Assembly (NCBI RefSeq): GCF_017562075.2
Contig: NW_024427662.1
Coordinates: 1-64,000 of the forward strand
Length of the DNA: 64,000 nucleotides
DNA from: Anopheles merus
Taxonomy: Eukaryota; Arthropoda; Insecta; Diptera; Culicidae
Direction: 5' to 3'
The notes beneath the pieces were generated by a model that was given only the letters and a program-made list of their open reading frames with translations, was not told the DNA's origin and made no database searches. Every line of letters begins with the position of its first letter. Within the stretch, counting starts at the first letter, position 1. This document shows, piece after piece, positions 1 to 12,500 of this stretch. Position numbers and translations under genes: made by a program.

Positions 1-2566
1 TTCTTTATTTTTTTTTTTTTTTACTTTTACACGCACATATCACAACCGTTTCAAAGTAATCAAACACGGCTATAACCACCCACAACGTCCACAACATTTT
101 AGAAATGAAAACGTGCTGTCATTCCCATTGGAACGTATTTCTCACCAATGTGAGTAAAAATTAGGGACCTAGGAACAGAAAACTAAACAATGTTGTCCCA
201 TGCTGATAAATAAATACTTTTCACAAACACAATTCTTCCCCGCGCGAATGGTGCGCTTGCTGGGCATGAAAAACAGTTACAATTTTCTCGCGCATCTCCC
301 TCGGGCAGAAGTTTTATTACACTTTTTTTTGTTACTCCACTCATTTCGCCCGGAAGAAGGAAGGAAAAGTGCCACCTCATTAGCTGAGCAAAATTGGAAA
401 AGCAAGCAGCAGCAACAAAACAAAAAAACACAACTACTGTGCAGAAAAGGATCACGATTTTGCTGCCTTCCCGAAAAGGTGGCATCTCGGTAATGGAATG
501 GTAATAAAATATCCATCCATGGCGGGACATGCCGGGATTGGACGGCAGTTGGTCGGTTGTCTCGTAACAAAACGTGGCATAAATTTGGATCGGTTAATGG
601 GACGGCATGGAGGAGGGAAGGAAGAGTAGCGGTTTACTTTATTTCGATAGGACTGTTTCGCTGGTTAGTTGTTCTTATTCGTACCGTATCGTCCGGGTCG
701 TAACTAGCCGGATGTTTGTAGCAAAAACAATTTATGCCAAGGACATACGGCAGCGAGATGAGATTGTTTTTCCATACCGTGGTCCCGCCGTGCGCAAGAA
801 TAGTCGGTAGGATGCAACTATTTATGGGGTCTATTTAATATGTTTAATTAGCAATCATAAAGCGCTTGGAATGCGGTAATTATATAAGAACGGAAACTAT
901 TTTTAGCTCTCGTATAATGCGTTGTTTGGATGCTGCTACGATTCGAGAAAAGCGGTAGCAGAAGCTACCGTGGTGTACGCTTCAAAATGGACGACTTTAG
1001 GATGTTCAAAATGTTATTTTCAAAACTGTAATATTTTTGTGTCTATTTACTGTCACTTAGTTATGCCTTTCCCACTTGTTCATACCTTGAATATTTTGGA
1101 TGTAACTTCGTTAATAAAAGTAAAGAAACTTACAATAAGCCTACACAACAGCAAACGTAATAAAACTTAATGCAAAACCATACTTGTAAAGAGAAAAAGT
1201 ACACCAGGAAAACAATTCCATTATACAAGGTAACGGATTCTTAAATATTGTGCAACGAAACACTACACAGCTCCTATCTATTGTTATCGAGTTCAAGGTA
1301 ACTTAAGGCAAACCTCCTCCTTACTTCATTTTTATTTTTCATTTGGCAACTACCTTTCCCATCATTTGCATCACATCGCTGAAGCATTCCCTTTGTGTAT
1401 CGAATCCTCTAATAATGGGAAGGTTACCCATAACCCTTGCTGCTGCGCCAGAGTGAACTTTTGTATATGAAGTTGGTGCGGCATCCGGTTGCTGAATCTT
1501 ACTCTATCATAGCTGTTCGTAAACTTTCAACAAGTGCAGCAGAGCGGAGGCTGATGCTCTTTCGCCGTAAGGCGCGTATTTAGGATTTGTCTGTATCAAA
1601 ATGTTGTAACCATCTTCTAACATAACGTACTGCATCGTTATATGTTTTGGCTTACGCTCGTGTAAGCCCTTGCACGAATGGGTGCACACATGTATGCTCT
1701 TGGTTCTCGTACAACATGTTAGCAAAATGTCTGCGTTCATTGTCGTCTACTCAAAACAAAAGATCCGTTTCAGATCAAAATAAAACATGTAATGGATGCA
1801 AAACATCGGCTGTAAATTGCCAAAGTAAGACTAACAAAATGCTAATGTTTAGCTTAGTGCATACTGTATAACATCTTTAAAGACAGCAGATGGTCTTGCT
1901 TATTGCGCTGCTTCAAAGTATGTTACGACTAAGCTTTCAGCTCATTAAATCGCTCATTTCGGTAAGGTAGAAAGAGGGCAAACAAAAACTTTCCCAATAA
2001 ATCAAACAAAGCTTCTGGCAGGTTCTTCAAATACTCGGGAATTGCAATTTTAAGGCACATCCCTACCTCTCGTCCCTACTGTCGCACTATCTCTTTCTTA
2101 CCACCCGCAACAACATTGTGTCCGAAAAATCCATTTTCTTGGGATTATCTGCTCATCCTCGTGACATTAAGGGATTTTCCACGTACATGGTCCTGCCGAT
2201 CCATCCGCCCGTCCGTTCGATCCCTACCCGCACCGTACCGTTTCAAATCCGAAAACAATTTCCCAACAATGTCTCTCCGAAACGCCAGGTAGCTATTAAA
2301 AATATCCTACAGCATCTTCATCCCATCCCATCGGCTCGTGTTCCGTACGAGAAATATCTATTACGCGCGCTGCAATTACCGTCGCGCAAAATACCCCACA
2401 ACGATGGCCTCTGTCTCCACCAAACCCGCCCCACCCTGTAATGGCCTGCAAAACAGTTCAATTCCAAAATGATCCCCCATACTCTTGCAACAACCGTAAC
2501 TCTTGTTGGCTGTAACAGTTCTGCTTATCTGCTCACCCACTTGGCAGTTGGATTTGTCTTTCTCTG

Positions 2567-2568
<2 letters not shown>
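1..2568. other. Non-coding stretch, no gene seen
   Basis: Short open frames occur on both strands but overlap one another, lack convincing splice context and do not resemble known proteins. A T-run lies at about positions 7-22. I see no RNA gene or element with clear ends here. Confidence 0.5.

Positions 2569-2617
<49 letters not shown>
2569..2617. repeat. (TC)n microsatellite
   Basis: An uninterrupted run of about 24 TC dinucleotides. It continues as an imperfect CT/TATC-rich tract to about 2680. The flanking open frames made of Leu-Ser repeats are products of this run and not genes. Confidence 0.95.
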
Positions 2618-2623
<6 letters not shown>

Positions 2624-2689
2624 ATCTCTCTATATATCTCTCTTTCTCCTATCTCGCTCTCCCTCCCTCTCTCTCTTTACTACCTCACT

Positions 2690-4070
2690 CAACTGTAAAG
2701 TGAACCGTGCAAACGGTTCACGGCAACTAGATTGATATCGGGATGGAATGGGGTTGTTGTATCGATTGCAAAAAATAGACAAGAAGCCGCGTGCGTCGCG
2801 TCTGTCACACACACCACGTGTTCACAAATTTCCTGTCACCGGTTCAGTTTGACAACATACTCACAGTGCACCAGACGGACACACATACATATTTGCGAGA
2901 AGAAGGTGCATAGTAAGATGGGATGAAAATCTCATTTCATCACCCGGATCACATCAACCGTAGAAAGGTGTGCAGGGACGTTCTAGGGCGAGGAAAACGA
3001 GGTGGGGTGCGAACCAAGCACAGGCAGAGGTTGTGTGTATGTACACCTGTTTTTCTTTGGGGTGTGGAATTTTCCGAATTTCTTCCCTTCGAAAACGATC
3101 GAATGGACGACAACCCGACAACGCCGTTCCCGGTATCGGTGAAACCCGACCGGTAGCATGGTATGAACCCTTCCCGTTGTCCACCGTTTCGTAACTGCTG
3201 CCAGCCGTTCGCCATTGCCTGGAGCTCCACTTCCTCCTAACGGTATCATCGGACGTAAAATACCGCGGGTCTATCAGTTGATGAGTGGATTATTTTTAAC
3301 CAGCTTCACGCAACGGCTCGACACACACTCTTGGGATGGGAGAAATGAGACGGAAAGAAAGAAAGTGGCAGGTTGGATCTAGAGGGGAAGGTGTACAGGA
3401 AAGTCACCCATGCATGCTAGTGGTGCGGCTAGAGGCGGCTATGGAAAGAGTTTTATTTAGTGCTAAAAATAAAGGCTAATGGGGGTTTGATCTTTTATAG
3501 GCAGTTCTCTTCTGTACTGCAGTGCGTTCGCGTGCTCGTACCGCGTACTGTGTGCGCTCTGTACCTTTCTATTTGTTTGGTCTAATCCAAGACAATAACC
3601 GCTCACGACCATTCACAACATGACCAAACAATAGACTGCTTTCGGTGTGTGAAATACTTGATCGAAATAAAATAGCTCAGTAATAAGGTTTTTTTTTACT
3701 ATTTTCATAATTTATTAATGAATACTAATACCTTTCACGGAATCCCTCGTCGGCACGAACCGTAAAATGACACAATGCATGCACGTCATTGATCTCGCGT
3801 TCATGTTAGTAGCAAACGTTCGATCGATATTTCGATCGATGACGAAACCATCTGCTGTATTAGTAATTCTAGCGAGGGAATCCCTTTCGCAAGCTTAGCA
3901 CTTTTAAGCTTCTTCTCGCAAAGTTCACTCGTTTAAGCCCAGTCCCTACCATCAAATTGAGGGCACAGAAGGTTAAATTACCAACGATTTTGTCGCTATT
4001 TGCCTGAACCGCGCACAATCCCCGCTTAGTGCCATCGCTTCGTTAGGGACGCAATTACAGATTGCGGTCA
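2690..4070. other. Non-coding stretch
   Basis: Between about 2950 and 3250 several frames on both strands are open together, which reflects base composition rather than coding. The only structured item I see is the short palindrome at 3820-3839. Confidence 0.45.
3820..3839. repeat. Short perfect palindrome
   Basis: Two TCGATCGA blocks, each self-palindromic, flank a TATT spacer. The overlapping ATCGAT steps resemble the core of insect DREF-type sites, but nothing here shows binding or a nearby start site. Confidence 0.4.
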
Positions 4071-4077
4071 AGATGAG

Positions 4078-4293
4078 CTACCAAGATTTGAGGAATTGGA
4101 ACCGATGGTGGAGGATTGTGACGGAGGGAAAAGGATAACAAGAGCGGATGATGTCTGATGCTCGTGGTGCCTGTTTTACCAGCAGGAGATCCGCTTCAAT
4201 CCGCTCAAGCACCACGCGCATGGAAAAGCTGTCGCTCATTTGCATGGGATCCCACTGGCCCTTACGTTGCCTTGCCTCGATAAGATAAGACAT
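4078..4293 (-). CDS. Possible small protein or exon, unrecognised
   Basis: An ATG-initiated frame of 71 residues on the minus strand. The first 50 residues have fairly coding-like codon use and a charged, amphipathic character (segments such as VVLERIEADLLL). The last 20 residues look less protein-like. A possible donor GTAAAA follows the triple-Leu codons, so the true exon may end there. I do not recognise the protein, no neighbouring exon could be joined to it, and it may be a chance frame. Confidence 0.22.
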   Translation of the reverse strand: MSYLIEARQRKGQWDPMQMSDSFSMRVVLERIEADLLLVKQAPRASDIIRSCYPFPSVTILHHRFQFLKSW

Positions 4294-4734
4294 TGACTTT
4301 CATTGATTTATGCCACCCGCGCGGACCATTGCGGCATTGTGCGGCACGGGCGACCACTACCCCGTAGGGTGTAGAGATGATCGAAGCGATAAATATGCTA
4401 ATATCACTACTTTCCGACACTTACTTATCACTGGATGTGTCGATTTTTATTTTATTTATGGTTGTGCTTGCTGTTTGAAATGCGAAATACTGAAAGTGCG
4501 TTGGCTTGAGACTTGGTTTAAATTTGCGGTAAAATGGAAAAATTATGAACTACACATAAAAGATTATAAAAGTTATAGTTACTATGCTTGCACTGGTACC
4601 GTGAATGGATGGTGTAATATATCATTGCCGAATTCCAATGACTTTGTTGGAGAAGAACGTTTATTTTCTATACAATATTTATCGTACCTCGGTGATTTAC
4701 TTTCCTTTTACCAAAAAAGTACATATTAACAGAG

Positions 4735-4860
4735 TTCCCATGGTCCCATGGTAACTCGCACGACTTGACAACATGCCCGTCTTGAGTTCAAGTCTAGAAT
4801 GGACCTTCCCCTCGTAGCAAGGACCGCGAAGGTTACACTAAAGAGAAGAACAAGATTAAC
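4735..4860 (+). mobile_element. tRNA-derived SINE, SINE200-like
   Basis: The segment has the internal promoter layout of a tRNA-derived SINE: an A-box-like ATGGTAACTCGCACG at 4748-4762 and a B-box-like GAGTTCAAGTC at 4784-4794. After it come TCTAGAATGGACC and CCTCGTAGCAAGGAC, which match the body of the Anopheles SINE200 family as I remember it. The copy is diverged, and its ends are estimates because I cannot see a clear target duplication. Confidence 0.6.
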
Positions 4861-7249
4861 TAGTAAACGATAGACGATATGTATTAAAAATTATCAACTA
4901 GCAGTTCCGTCAGTCCTATCTCTAAAAATACAACATTACAATAAAAGAGATTTCGACGAAATTAGATTGAGTAAAGATGCAAAATAGTTAATCACACGTG
5001 GGATTTGTATGATCGGCTGGTGCTTTCTGTGGAATCGGTAAAAAGGATTTCTTTTGAAGATGATGAAACATCTTAAAAATCAACCCTCCCATTCTGACAT
5101 GAAGATAAATTGTCCCTTTCTCTGTCCGACGTCCCTAGTAGAGTGACAGATGGCAACAGGGAAGAAATCCTCTCGATCTAAAACGTAGACCAACCGGTTC
5201 CAATGCCGACGGAAAACCGACTTTTGATGAGGGACAACACTAATCAAAAGGTCGTCCTGGTGTCATTTAACGTCTCCCTTCATTCTCTGTCTCCCTCAAC
5301 CGCACCGAGTGGAAAGCAAAACTAGTGAATGCTTTCAGATGGATTTTTTTGTCCCCTGGGAAACAAAAGATCCTCAACCTAACAGCAAACTAATTTGCTT
5401 CGGAATCTTGCTCTTGTCGCTGTTTCAGTTCCGTCCCAGTATTGGGCCCTCCCACCCTTATCCCTCCCGTCCCGTTCAAGGGACAGCACAGATTATCATA
5501 ATAATGATGGGTGGTTTTCTCGGAATGGATTTGCGGGCATTGGGCAAAGCGAAAATCAAATGCGACCATCCCATATACTTCCGACGAGCGCTCTAACGAT
5601 GACACCCTTGACGGGGCGGATTTTTGCAGAGACATCGGTGCTGATGGACGGACCGTGGTCCGAAGAGTCTCGCTGGAAGTGAACTAACGAAGATGTTGTT
5701 GACAAACTCGTTCAGATTGTCCCCATCATATCGGCAGAGGAACGACAGTGGTGGTGACGGGGAGGGGGGGTCCAATAGATTTTCGTAATGATTTTCGGCC
5801 CACCGAAGAAAGTGTTACGTATCAAAGGCAAAAGACGGTGTGTTATGAACTATTCATCCACAAGAGCTTAGTAAGAGCCTTAAGTCAAAACGGAAATGTT
5901 TCTATTTGCCTTGGGCACGATATTCAATCGAAGGGAAGGAAAACAGATAAAACAAAAAAGAAGTTTTTTATGTTTACGGAACGACCAGAATCAGTTACGG
6001 TGATATAGTTGTGAACGACCTTTCATAGCATCGCTCAGGAACGTATCCTGTTCTGTGAAAAGCTGTAAATTGGAATGTCTGATGGATGTTGTAGGCTTTC
6101 GTGGAAACCACAGAGAAATAGACACAACGTTTTCCAATCGATCAATGGTAAATGAAGCAAATGCCCTTATTGGTGTAATTCAATCTCATTTGTATCCTGG
6201 GAAATGTTTTATTCCGAGGAATTATTCGTCATAGATTATTATAGAACTGCAATTATGACTTGCTCGTAATTCGTTCGTTGATTTCACAAGCCGCACATGT
6301 TTACTACTGTGGCGATTTGAACGTTTACGTTGACCTCGTTTTGAACTGTCCAGTACCAGCGCAGTATAGTAATAATCGTAATCATGATCGTCATTATTGT
6401 TCGCTTCTAGCACACAGCCAACGGATCGACCATTTACTCAGCTTGCACATCGGACAAATCGAATATATTTCCATCTCTGTCGGCAGTAGCGCCATAAACG
6501 TCTGTAATGATATTTACGATTGCAGCAAACTTTTATGCACCTTCCGATGCAGCTGGAGATGTGTGTTCAGTATCATTGACCGGGTGCCAAAAGTCATTAC
6601 TTGTATTCGCAATCAAATTGAACTCCCGTAAGCGTAAGTTACTATTCGAGCGTTGGACTCATTCGATCGATCGTACAATCCATGTTCGGAAAGTATTAAC
6701 ATTAGTTAAAGTAAACTGATCAAACATGATGAGTTAGAATATCTTTCAATGTCATTTGTCAAATTGTTTTGCTATAAATCAAAACTCTCTAGTTTTTTTT
6801 TATCCTGTTATACTTTGAATGACGATTACTTTAAAGATAATTGAAAATGTTCGAACTGATAGTGGTTGAAAATACTTTCTTTTCTTTTCTCTTGTAAATT
6901 TAACAGCCTAAACGGTTGTTTTTACGCAAAACTGATGATGTAATACATATATAGATGTATATGACCCGCAAACATACAATAATCTTGATTCAAGTTAATA
7001 CCATTGATAAATTAATCAATCAAACGTTTTATCTGGCAATACTTATAACGATCATTTCCATCAGTTTAAAAATATTAAATTTAATTTTGTTTTATTACTT
7101 TTGTTTTGGAAATATTAACACAAAACACGTCACATGCCTTGATTTGGAAAGTATTCTACAACATTTTTCATTTTAAACTGACATTTTAAAATGCACTTCT
7201 ACTTTGAGGCCCATTTCAAAGCATTCTGTCAAAACAATCAATAAATCAA
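4861..7249. other. Non-coding stretch
   Basis: AT-rich and mixed sequence with only short, overlapping open frames. I see no gene, RNA or element with definable ends. Confidence 0.45.
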
Positions 7250-7733
7250 TCATGACCACACCCCACCGTCTACTGGAGCTTTAAACAAATGGCATGTGTA
7301 GATTGGACGCGGCTCGTTCAAGTCGCTTCGCGCCAGTGCCAATGCACGGGGTTTGCCCTTTGCCTCGCAGACCCGCAGATTGTCATAATCCATCATCGTA
7401 AAAATATTGTGTAATAAACATAACCTGCTGCCACTTAATGGCCTACCGTTTCTTGCTATCTTTGTTTTGTTTTTCGCTTTTGGCTTGGTCAGGCACGAAA
7501 ACACTCCGGCACAGTGCAAACGTACTAACAAAACGGTCAATCGTTTCCAGCTACTGGTCCCGTGTCCTGTTCAATTTGACGTTCGCAATCATCGATGGAT
7601 AGATGTTGGCGTCTCGGACTACCACGACCACTACCGGACCGGGCAGGGACACATCGGTCACGACATCTTTGCCAGACTGCAGTGTTGGTTTTGCCTTTTG
7701 CTTCTCCACTTCTACAAATTGTGCCCTGGCTAA
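7250..7733 (-). CDS. Possible two-exon coding fragment, unrecognised
   Basis: Two GC3-rich open segments on the minus strand can be joined in phase. The first (about 7733-7555) holds a valine run (VVVVVV) followed by RDANIYPSM. The second (7424-7250) ends with HLFKAPVDGGVWS and a TGA stop. The junction would use donor GTAGCT and acceptor GCAGCAG across a 130-bp intron. The donor is poor and there is no pyrimidine tract before the acceptor. No family is recognised. The second segment alone also reads as the end of a longer unspliced frame. Treat this as a candidate only. Confidence 0.2.
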
Positions 7734-7739
7734 ATCTAG

Positions 7740-9298
7740 ACCGCGTAGTTTTTATAACCTGTGGTCGCTACGTTCGCCCCATCATCGAAACGACTTGTTT
7801 AACGAAGGGGAAAAAGCTGTTCGATCAACTGATAAGCGATAGTGCCGTTTGTTTGACAAGAAAAAACTACTGTCGTCAGTTTTTGCTCCAGTTCACGTTG
7901 AGTCTTTTTTTTAGGTATTCTTATAGTGACCTAACGAGCTTCAGTTAGCCAGTAAAGGTGTGCGTTCCGTGTCTACCTTGTCTTTGATAGAGAGAATAGT
8001 TTATCATAATTTTCCAATATTTCTTATGACTGATTCTTTTCCTTGTTTGCTCTAATTACGTCACTATAAATGGGATGATAATGGGGAGGTGTATGTTTTG
8101 CTGAATATTTGACATTGGATTATGTAATATTTTGTGTATCAGGAGGACAACAACTATAACCAGCTCATTGGAAGGATATACTGAATACATTCATGCAATA
8201 CATATATATACACTTATTTATTTATTAATTTAGTAATTTATGTATCCCCGACGGACATGTATATCTACAAATAATGTTTTTTTTATTTATCTATTTTATT
8301 ATCCAAGCGATTCATATCCAGGCGTCTCCATCACCAGGCGTCTCCACCATAAAAAATTAAAAATCGTTAAAAATATTATATAAATATTGTCGAATAAATG
8401 ACAATACGGCCGAAGCCGTAATAATGTCAATTTAAATAAAAATAATAAGGATATTTATTATTTATTATTTTATTTTTTTATTTTTAACTAGGCATTATCT
8501 TTATATTGGCAGCTTCGGTGTTTTGTTATCATCCAAACACAACACTTTCAACATAATTAATCCTCCTGCCATTGAATTAAATTGCGTGATAAGACTAACT
8601 CTCAGCCGAAACTGTATTAACTTACACTAACTAAGGGTCACACCGCTGTGCCACTCATAAAGTATCTCATTCACTTAATCAATAACTTTGTGACATTGCA
8701 GCAAACCATCTGCTCCAGGCACACGGAGCCATTTTCCCATATTGTTTCCCCTTCGTGCAAGCACTGAGCAAAACTTTTTTCCCGTGGAACGGAAAAATTC
8801 TTTGAAAGTAAAACATTGCAGCAGCCTCACAGAGTCCACAGTTGAAGTGCAACGCGCTTGCAGCGGTAAAAAAGTAGAATGAAACTGTTTGCTTCTTGCG
8901 CTGTGCCGCAATCGTTGTTAGGGCAAAAGTTTCGTTTTGTGTTGTATCTTTTTTTATTTGTGCCTCACTCTTTCGGTGTCATGATCTTCCCCACAGTGGA
9001 TCCAATAAACTTTAGATTAATACCATTAGCGAAGGTCAGTTCCGAGGAAAAAGTTTGACGGAGATGATAGACAAGGGACGAACTAAGGAATAGGTCATAC
9101 CCGCTGCGCAAGAAGAAAATAAGATGAACTTCAACAACTACAAGTGCGCACCATGGTGATAGCTGGTTAGATTTGTTGTTGTTGAGTTCTTACGCTGATT
9201 GTAAAATACAGGGCTTACTAGTAGGAGATTTTTGTAATGATATCACCTGGTTAACACATGTGTAGCTAATAACACTATTGCGCTATAATACGATTATT
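7740..9298. other. Non-coding stretch with AT-rich core
   Basis: Strongly AT-rich between about 8160 and 8500, where a possible retroelement tail lies. The minus-strand frame at 8675-8911 has no family resemblance or splice context that I can use. Confidence 0.4.
8398..8495 (+). mobile_element. Possible 3' remnant of a non-LTR retrotransposon
   Basis: A short hairpin-forming ACGGCCGAAGCCGT (8405-8418) is followed by AT-rich, AATAA-like simple sequence. Insect Jockey-, R1- and CR1-like retrotransposons often end in a GGCC-hairpin plus an A-rich repeat tail. No coding part, target duplication or 5' boundary is visible, so this is a weak call. Confidence 0.28.
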
Positions 9299-9517
9299 TT
9301 AATCGACTATCAAAGAGCGAAAAATGGTTTTAGTATTGTTTGCCATGTTCGTGAATAGATGGACAAAATTGAAAACTGCCCCATTATGTGAAGTAATTAA
9401 ACGTTTCATCAGCCGATCTAAATTACGATCTGTGATGTTGGGCCAATTTACACCTACGAATGGATACTTTATGACCAACGATGGATGAACCTTTCCGATA
9501 AACGGTTTTGATAAAAA
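9299..9517 (-). CDS. Possible terminal exon of an unrecognised protein
   Basis: A 72-residue frame follows a good acceptor (TTTTTGTTACAG) and ends in TAA at 9299. The sequence has a balanced, protein-like composition with VHPSLVIKYPFVGVNWPNIT and a final RSLIVD. I do not recognise it. The stretch just upstream on this strand (about 9590-9680) has an open segment reading NPMLILPYTLLQ, but the obvious junction does not keep the frame. It may be the last exon of a gene that starts at higher coordinates, or a decayed gene. Confidence 0.33.
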   Translation of the reverse strand, partial: FLSKPFIGKVHPSLVIKYPFVGVNWPNITDRNLDRLMKRLITSHNGAVFNFVHLFTNMANNTKTIFRSLIVD

Positions 9518-12500
9518 CTGTAACAAAAAGCTTTCATTCTAACGACCCGCTTCCTATAGATGGTTAATTAAATTTAAGCTTTCGCCCTTACGTCATTCAC
9601 TGTAATAGCGTGTACGGCAAAATGAGCATTGGATTTATGTCACGCTTGATCGAATCAAATTTTATGATAAAGCCTTTTTAATCGTACTCAATTGTATTTT
9701 CAGCATGGAAATAGGTTTGTTGAATTTTAATACTTGACTATATCCACATCGAATGCATTTGATAGAATGGAGGACTTGTGTGTTATCTTTTCGGAACAGA
9801 TTTATTTATTTTAAAAACCTTGTTTCATACAATAAGTATAGAAAGATACAATCAGTATAAAAGAACGCTTCTAAAAATACTCTAAATCTATTATCTATAA
9901 TATAACACAAAACAAGATGTATCAAGAAAAACCATTCCCTAAAACATACGTAAATTTGTTAGTCTGTGAGCCACATAGTGCATTAACATTCACGCTGTGT
10001 ACGAGTAGTGATTTGCCTTGAAAAATACAAATCACCTTATTACAGCACAAAAGTGCACACAAAGGCACTGTCCAGACGATCCGGCCAAATCACTACAACA
10101 AACCATCGAGACCGAGTTCGTTACGATGGGTCCCGAGGCAGCGTCCCCAGTTTGACCTTGTTTTAACCATCCTAGCCTTACCATACCACCACCATTCCCC
10201 CACCCCCCTTTCCGGAGAAGGCAACAAAGGCGAAAGCGCACAACCGTCCTCATTCTCATTATCAATGTCTTTATCGTCCAACGCTGGGGAAAGTGCTTCA
10301 TTTGCGCGGCACTGCTCGACCCCATCTGGGTGCACCATGCTCGAGGGGCGTTGGTTAACCATCCCACAACATTTCCCCCGGACGGCAACCGAAATGGTAC
10401 CCAACCACACCCCTTTCGGCTGTGTGGCAGATAATGACCGAACCGATTTAACCTCCAGCATCTTGCTACTGTCGAAGTTGCTTTCACTTGTCCTCGTTGT
10501 GATGCGCTTTTTGCTACCGTTTGCTCCTATCAGCTGATCCTTTCGCGCAATGTATTTGCCTCGATGAATCGAATGGGATGGTACGAACGAAAATGGCTAG
10601 ATTTAGATGTGCGTTTCGTTTTCTTCTTGAACACTATCGTCGAAATGAAAGTGGCATCGGCAATATTCAAACCAAACCAAGCGTTATGAAGCATTATACC
10701 TTTCGATTCAGCGCGCTTCTGGATTGTGTTGCTTTTTTTTCTTTTAACAGAGAACAGACCCCAAACCAAACCAACAGACACACACTGCAGTCTCAGCTCA
10801 TGAAGGCTCAAAGTCACTTCCACCTCACTTTTCCTACCGACAAGACACTTACGAGCGTTAGCAAGATCATGAAAATGTGGAAATGTGAAAAGTTGTTCAA
10901 TATTGCAAAGCGCGCCAACAATCCGGCAACACATCGCCGATTGCAGATCCGTCTGCTAATTGTTACACGAAACTTAAGCTTCCTCGCCGCGATTCCGACC
11001 CTTGCTTTCCACCCCCTCGGTCCGGGCATCCGGGCGACCGTCCGATGTGAAATAAAGACGTCCGGCATTAAGACGATGCCACACAGTGCTTTGATATTCT
11101 ACCCCGACCAACATCGCCTTCGCCTGTGTACGCGGGCACGTGAAAAGGGTTTGTGGTTTTACTCTTCCTGAGACAGAGGGGCAAGCGCTTTGTGGAAGAG
11201 GGTCACAGCGGCAGTTGCAGGGGAAGATGAAATATCCTTTTAAAGTCCGCCACCGTTATCTCTCGCACGGATGCGATTAGTATCCCATTTCCGTTTCAAC
11301 GAGTGTGGCACAATCTCGTTTTTGGACCCTTTTTCGCTCGGTGCAAAAATACCTGCCATTTTGAAGGAGCCAAAATCTACACCATCGAGGGAAAGAACGA
11401 GACGAGAAGGGAAAAGTGTAGGAAACTCCAAGTATAGAGTCCTGCACGTTTCTGGAATCTGTAAAAGGTGCGCAAAGCTTCTGTATATATGTATGTGTAT
11501 GTGTCTGGGTTTTTTTTCTCCATCCTGTTGTTTTTGGGTGTACCTTGTTAGAAGAGGTCGAAGGAAATCACCTTGTTGTTTTGTTTTATTTCACTGCTTG
11601 AAGGTTGAGGAAAATCCTTTTCGTTGCGGTGTTGTAGGAATAAACGGCTGCACAGTCGTGTACTGTTTGTACGTTGTGTGTTTCTTTTTTTACATTTACT
11701 ACCTTAGCTCGTTCATCTCGTACGCACGCACATCGCCAACAAACAGCGGAAGCACACAGATACACACACAAACAAACGCACTCATACACACGCACTCGCC
11801 AGTTGTCTTGGAGTCGGGTCTGGCGGGCCCTTTTTTGGTCGATAATTGTTGAATATTTGATTAGATTATTTTATTCACCTTCACACTATCCTTCGCACAA
11901 TGGCGCCCCTTCCCGGACTATACAGCGGGTAACAGGGTGTGGCAGGTCGTTCACACACTCCAGTTACCTTCACCGCACCAGACCGTTACACTAATTACAC
12001 TGCTGGAGAAAAATCACAAGTGAAACAATTTCTTCTCTCCCCAAACTCTTCTACCGCACAGAGATCAACGGTTGATGAGCAGTGAATAATCTTCACCCGG
12101 AACAGCGAACACGATACACGATTTTTATGCACGCCGTGCAACAACACACCGCTGTGCTAAACTCACATAAGCTCTCACATGGCGTCGCACAGTGTTGCCG
12201 ATTCCCCGTGCGCACTTAAATGGAAATTCCAAACCAACCATCCAATCAACCCCCTTTTATCGTTTCGTCGCCCAGTTGATCTCGCTGGATTGTTTCACAA
12301 ACACCTCACCGACCTTTCTACTGGAATTTTCTATTTCGTAATACACACAAACACACACACGCGCGCGCGATACTTGTTTTGGATTATCCGCTGTATTTCA
12401 CTTTACTCTCATAATTAAAGGATGCAGCCATTTTTGCGTGAACGCGATCGATCCTCGTTTCATCTCAATGTGCGTATGTGTGTGGCAGCGCAATCAGCGT

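Noticed and set aside
2469..2735. Leu-Ser repeat protein frames
   Set aside because: They are translations of the TC microsatellite.
9590..9680. Upstream exon for the 9299-9517 candidate
   Set aside because: The visible donor puts the next exon out of frame, and no alternative junction fits.
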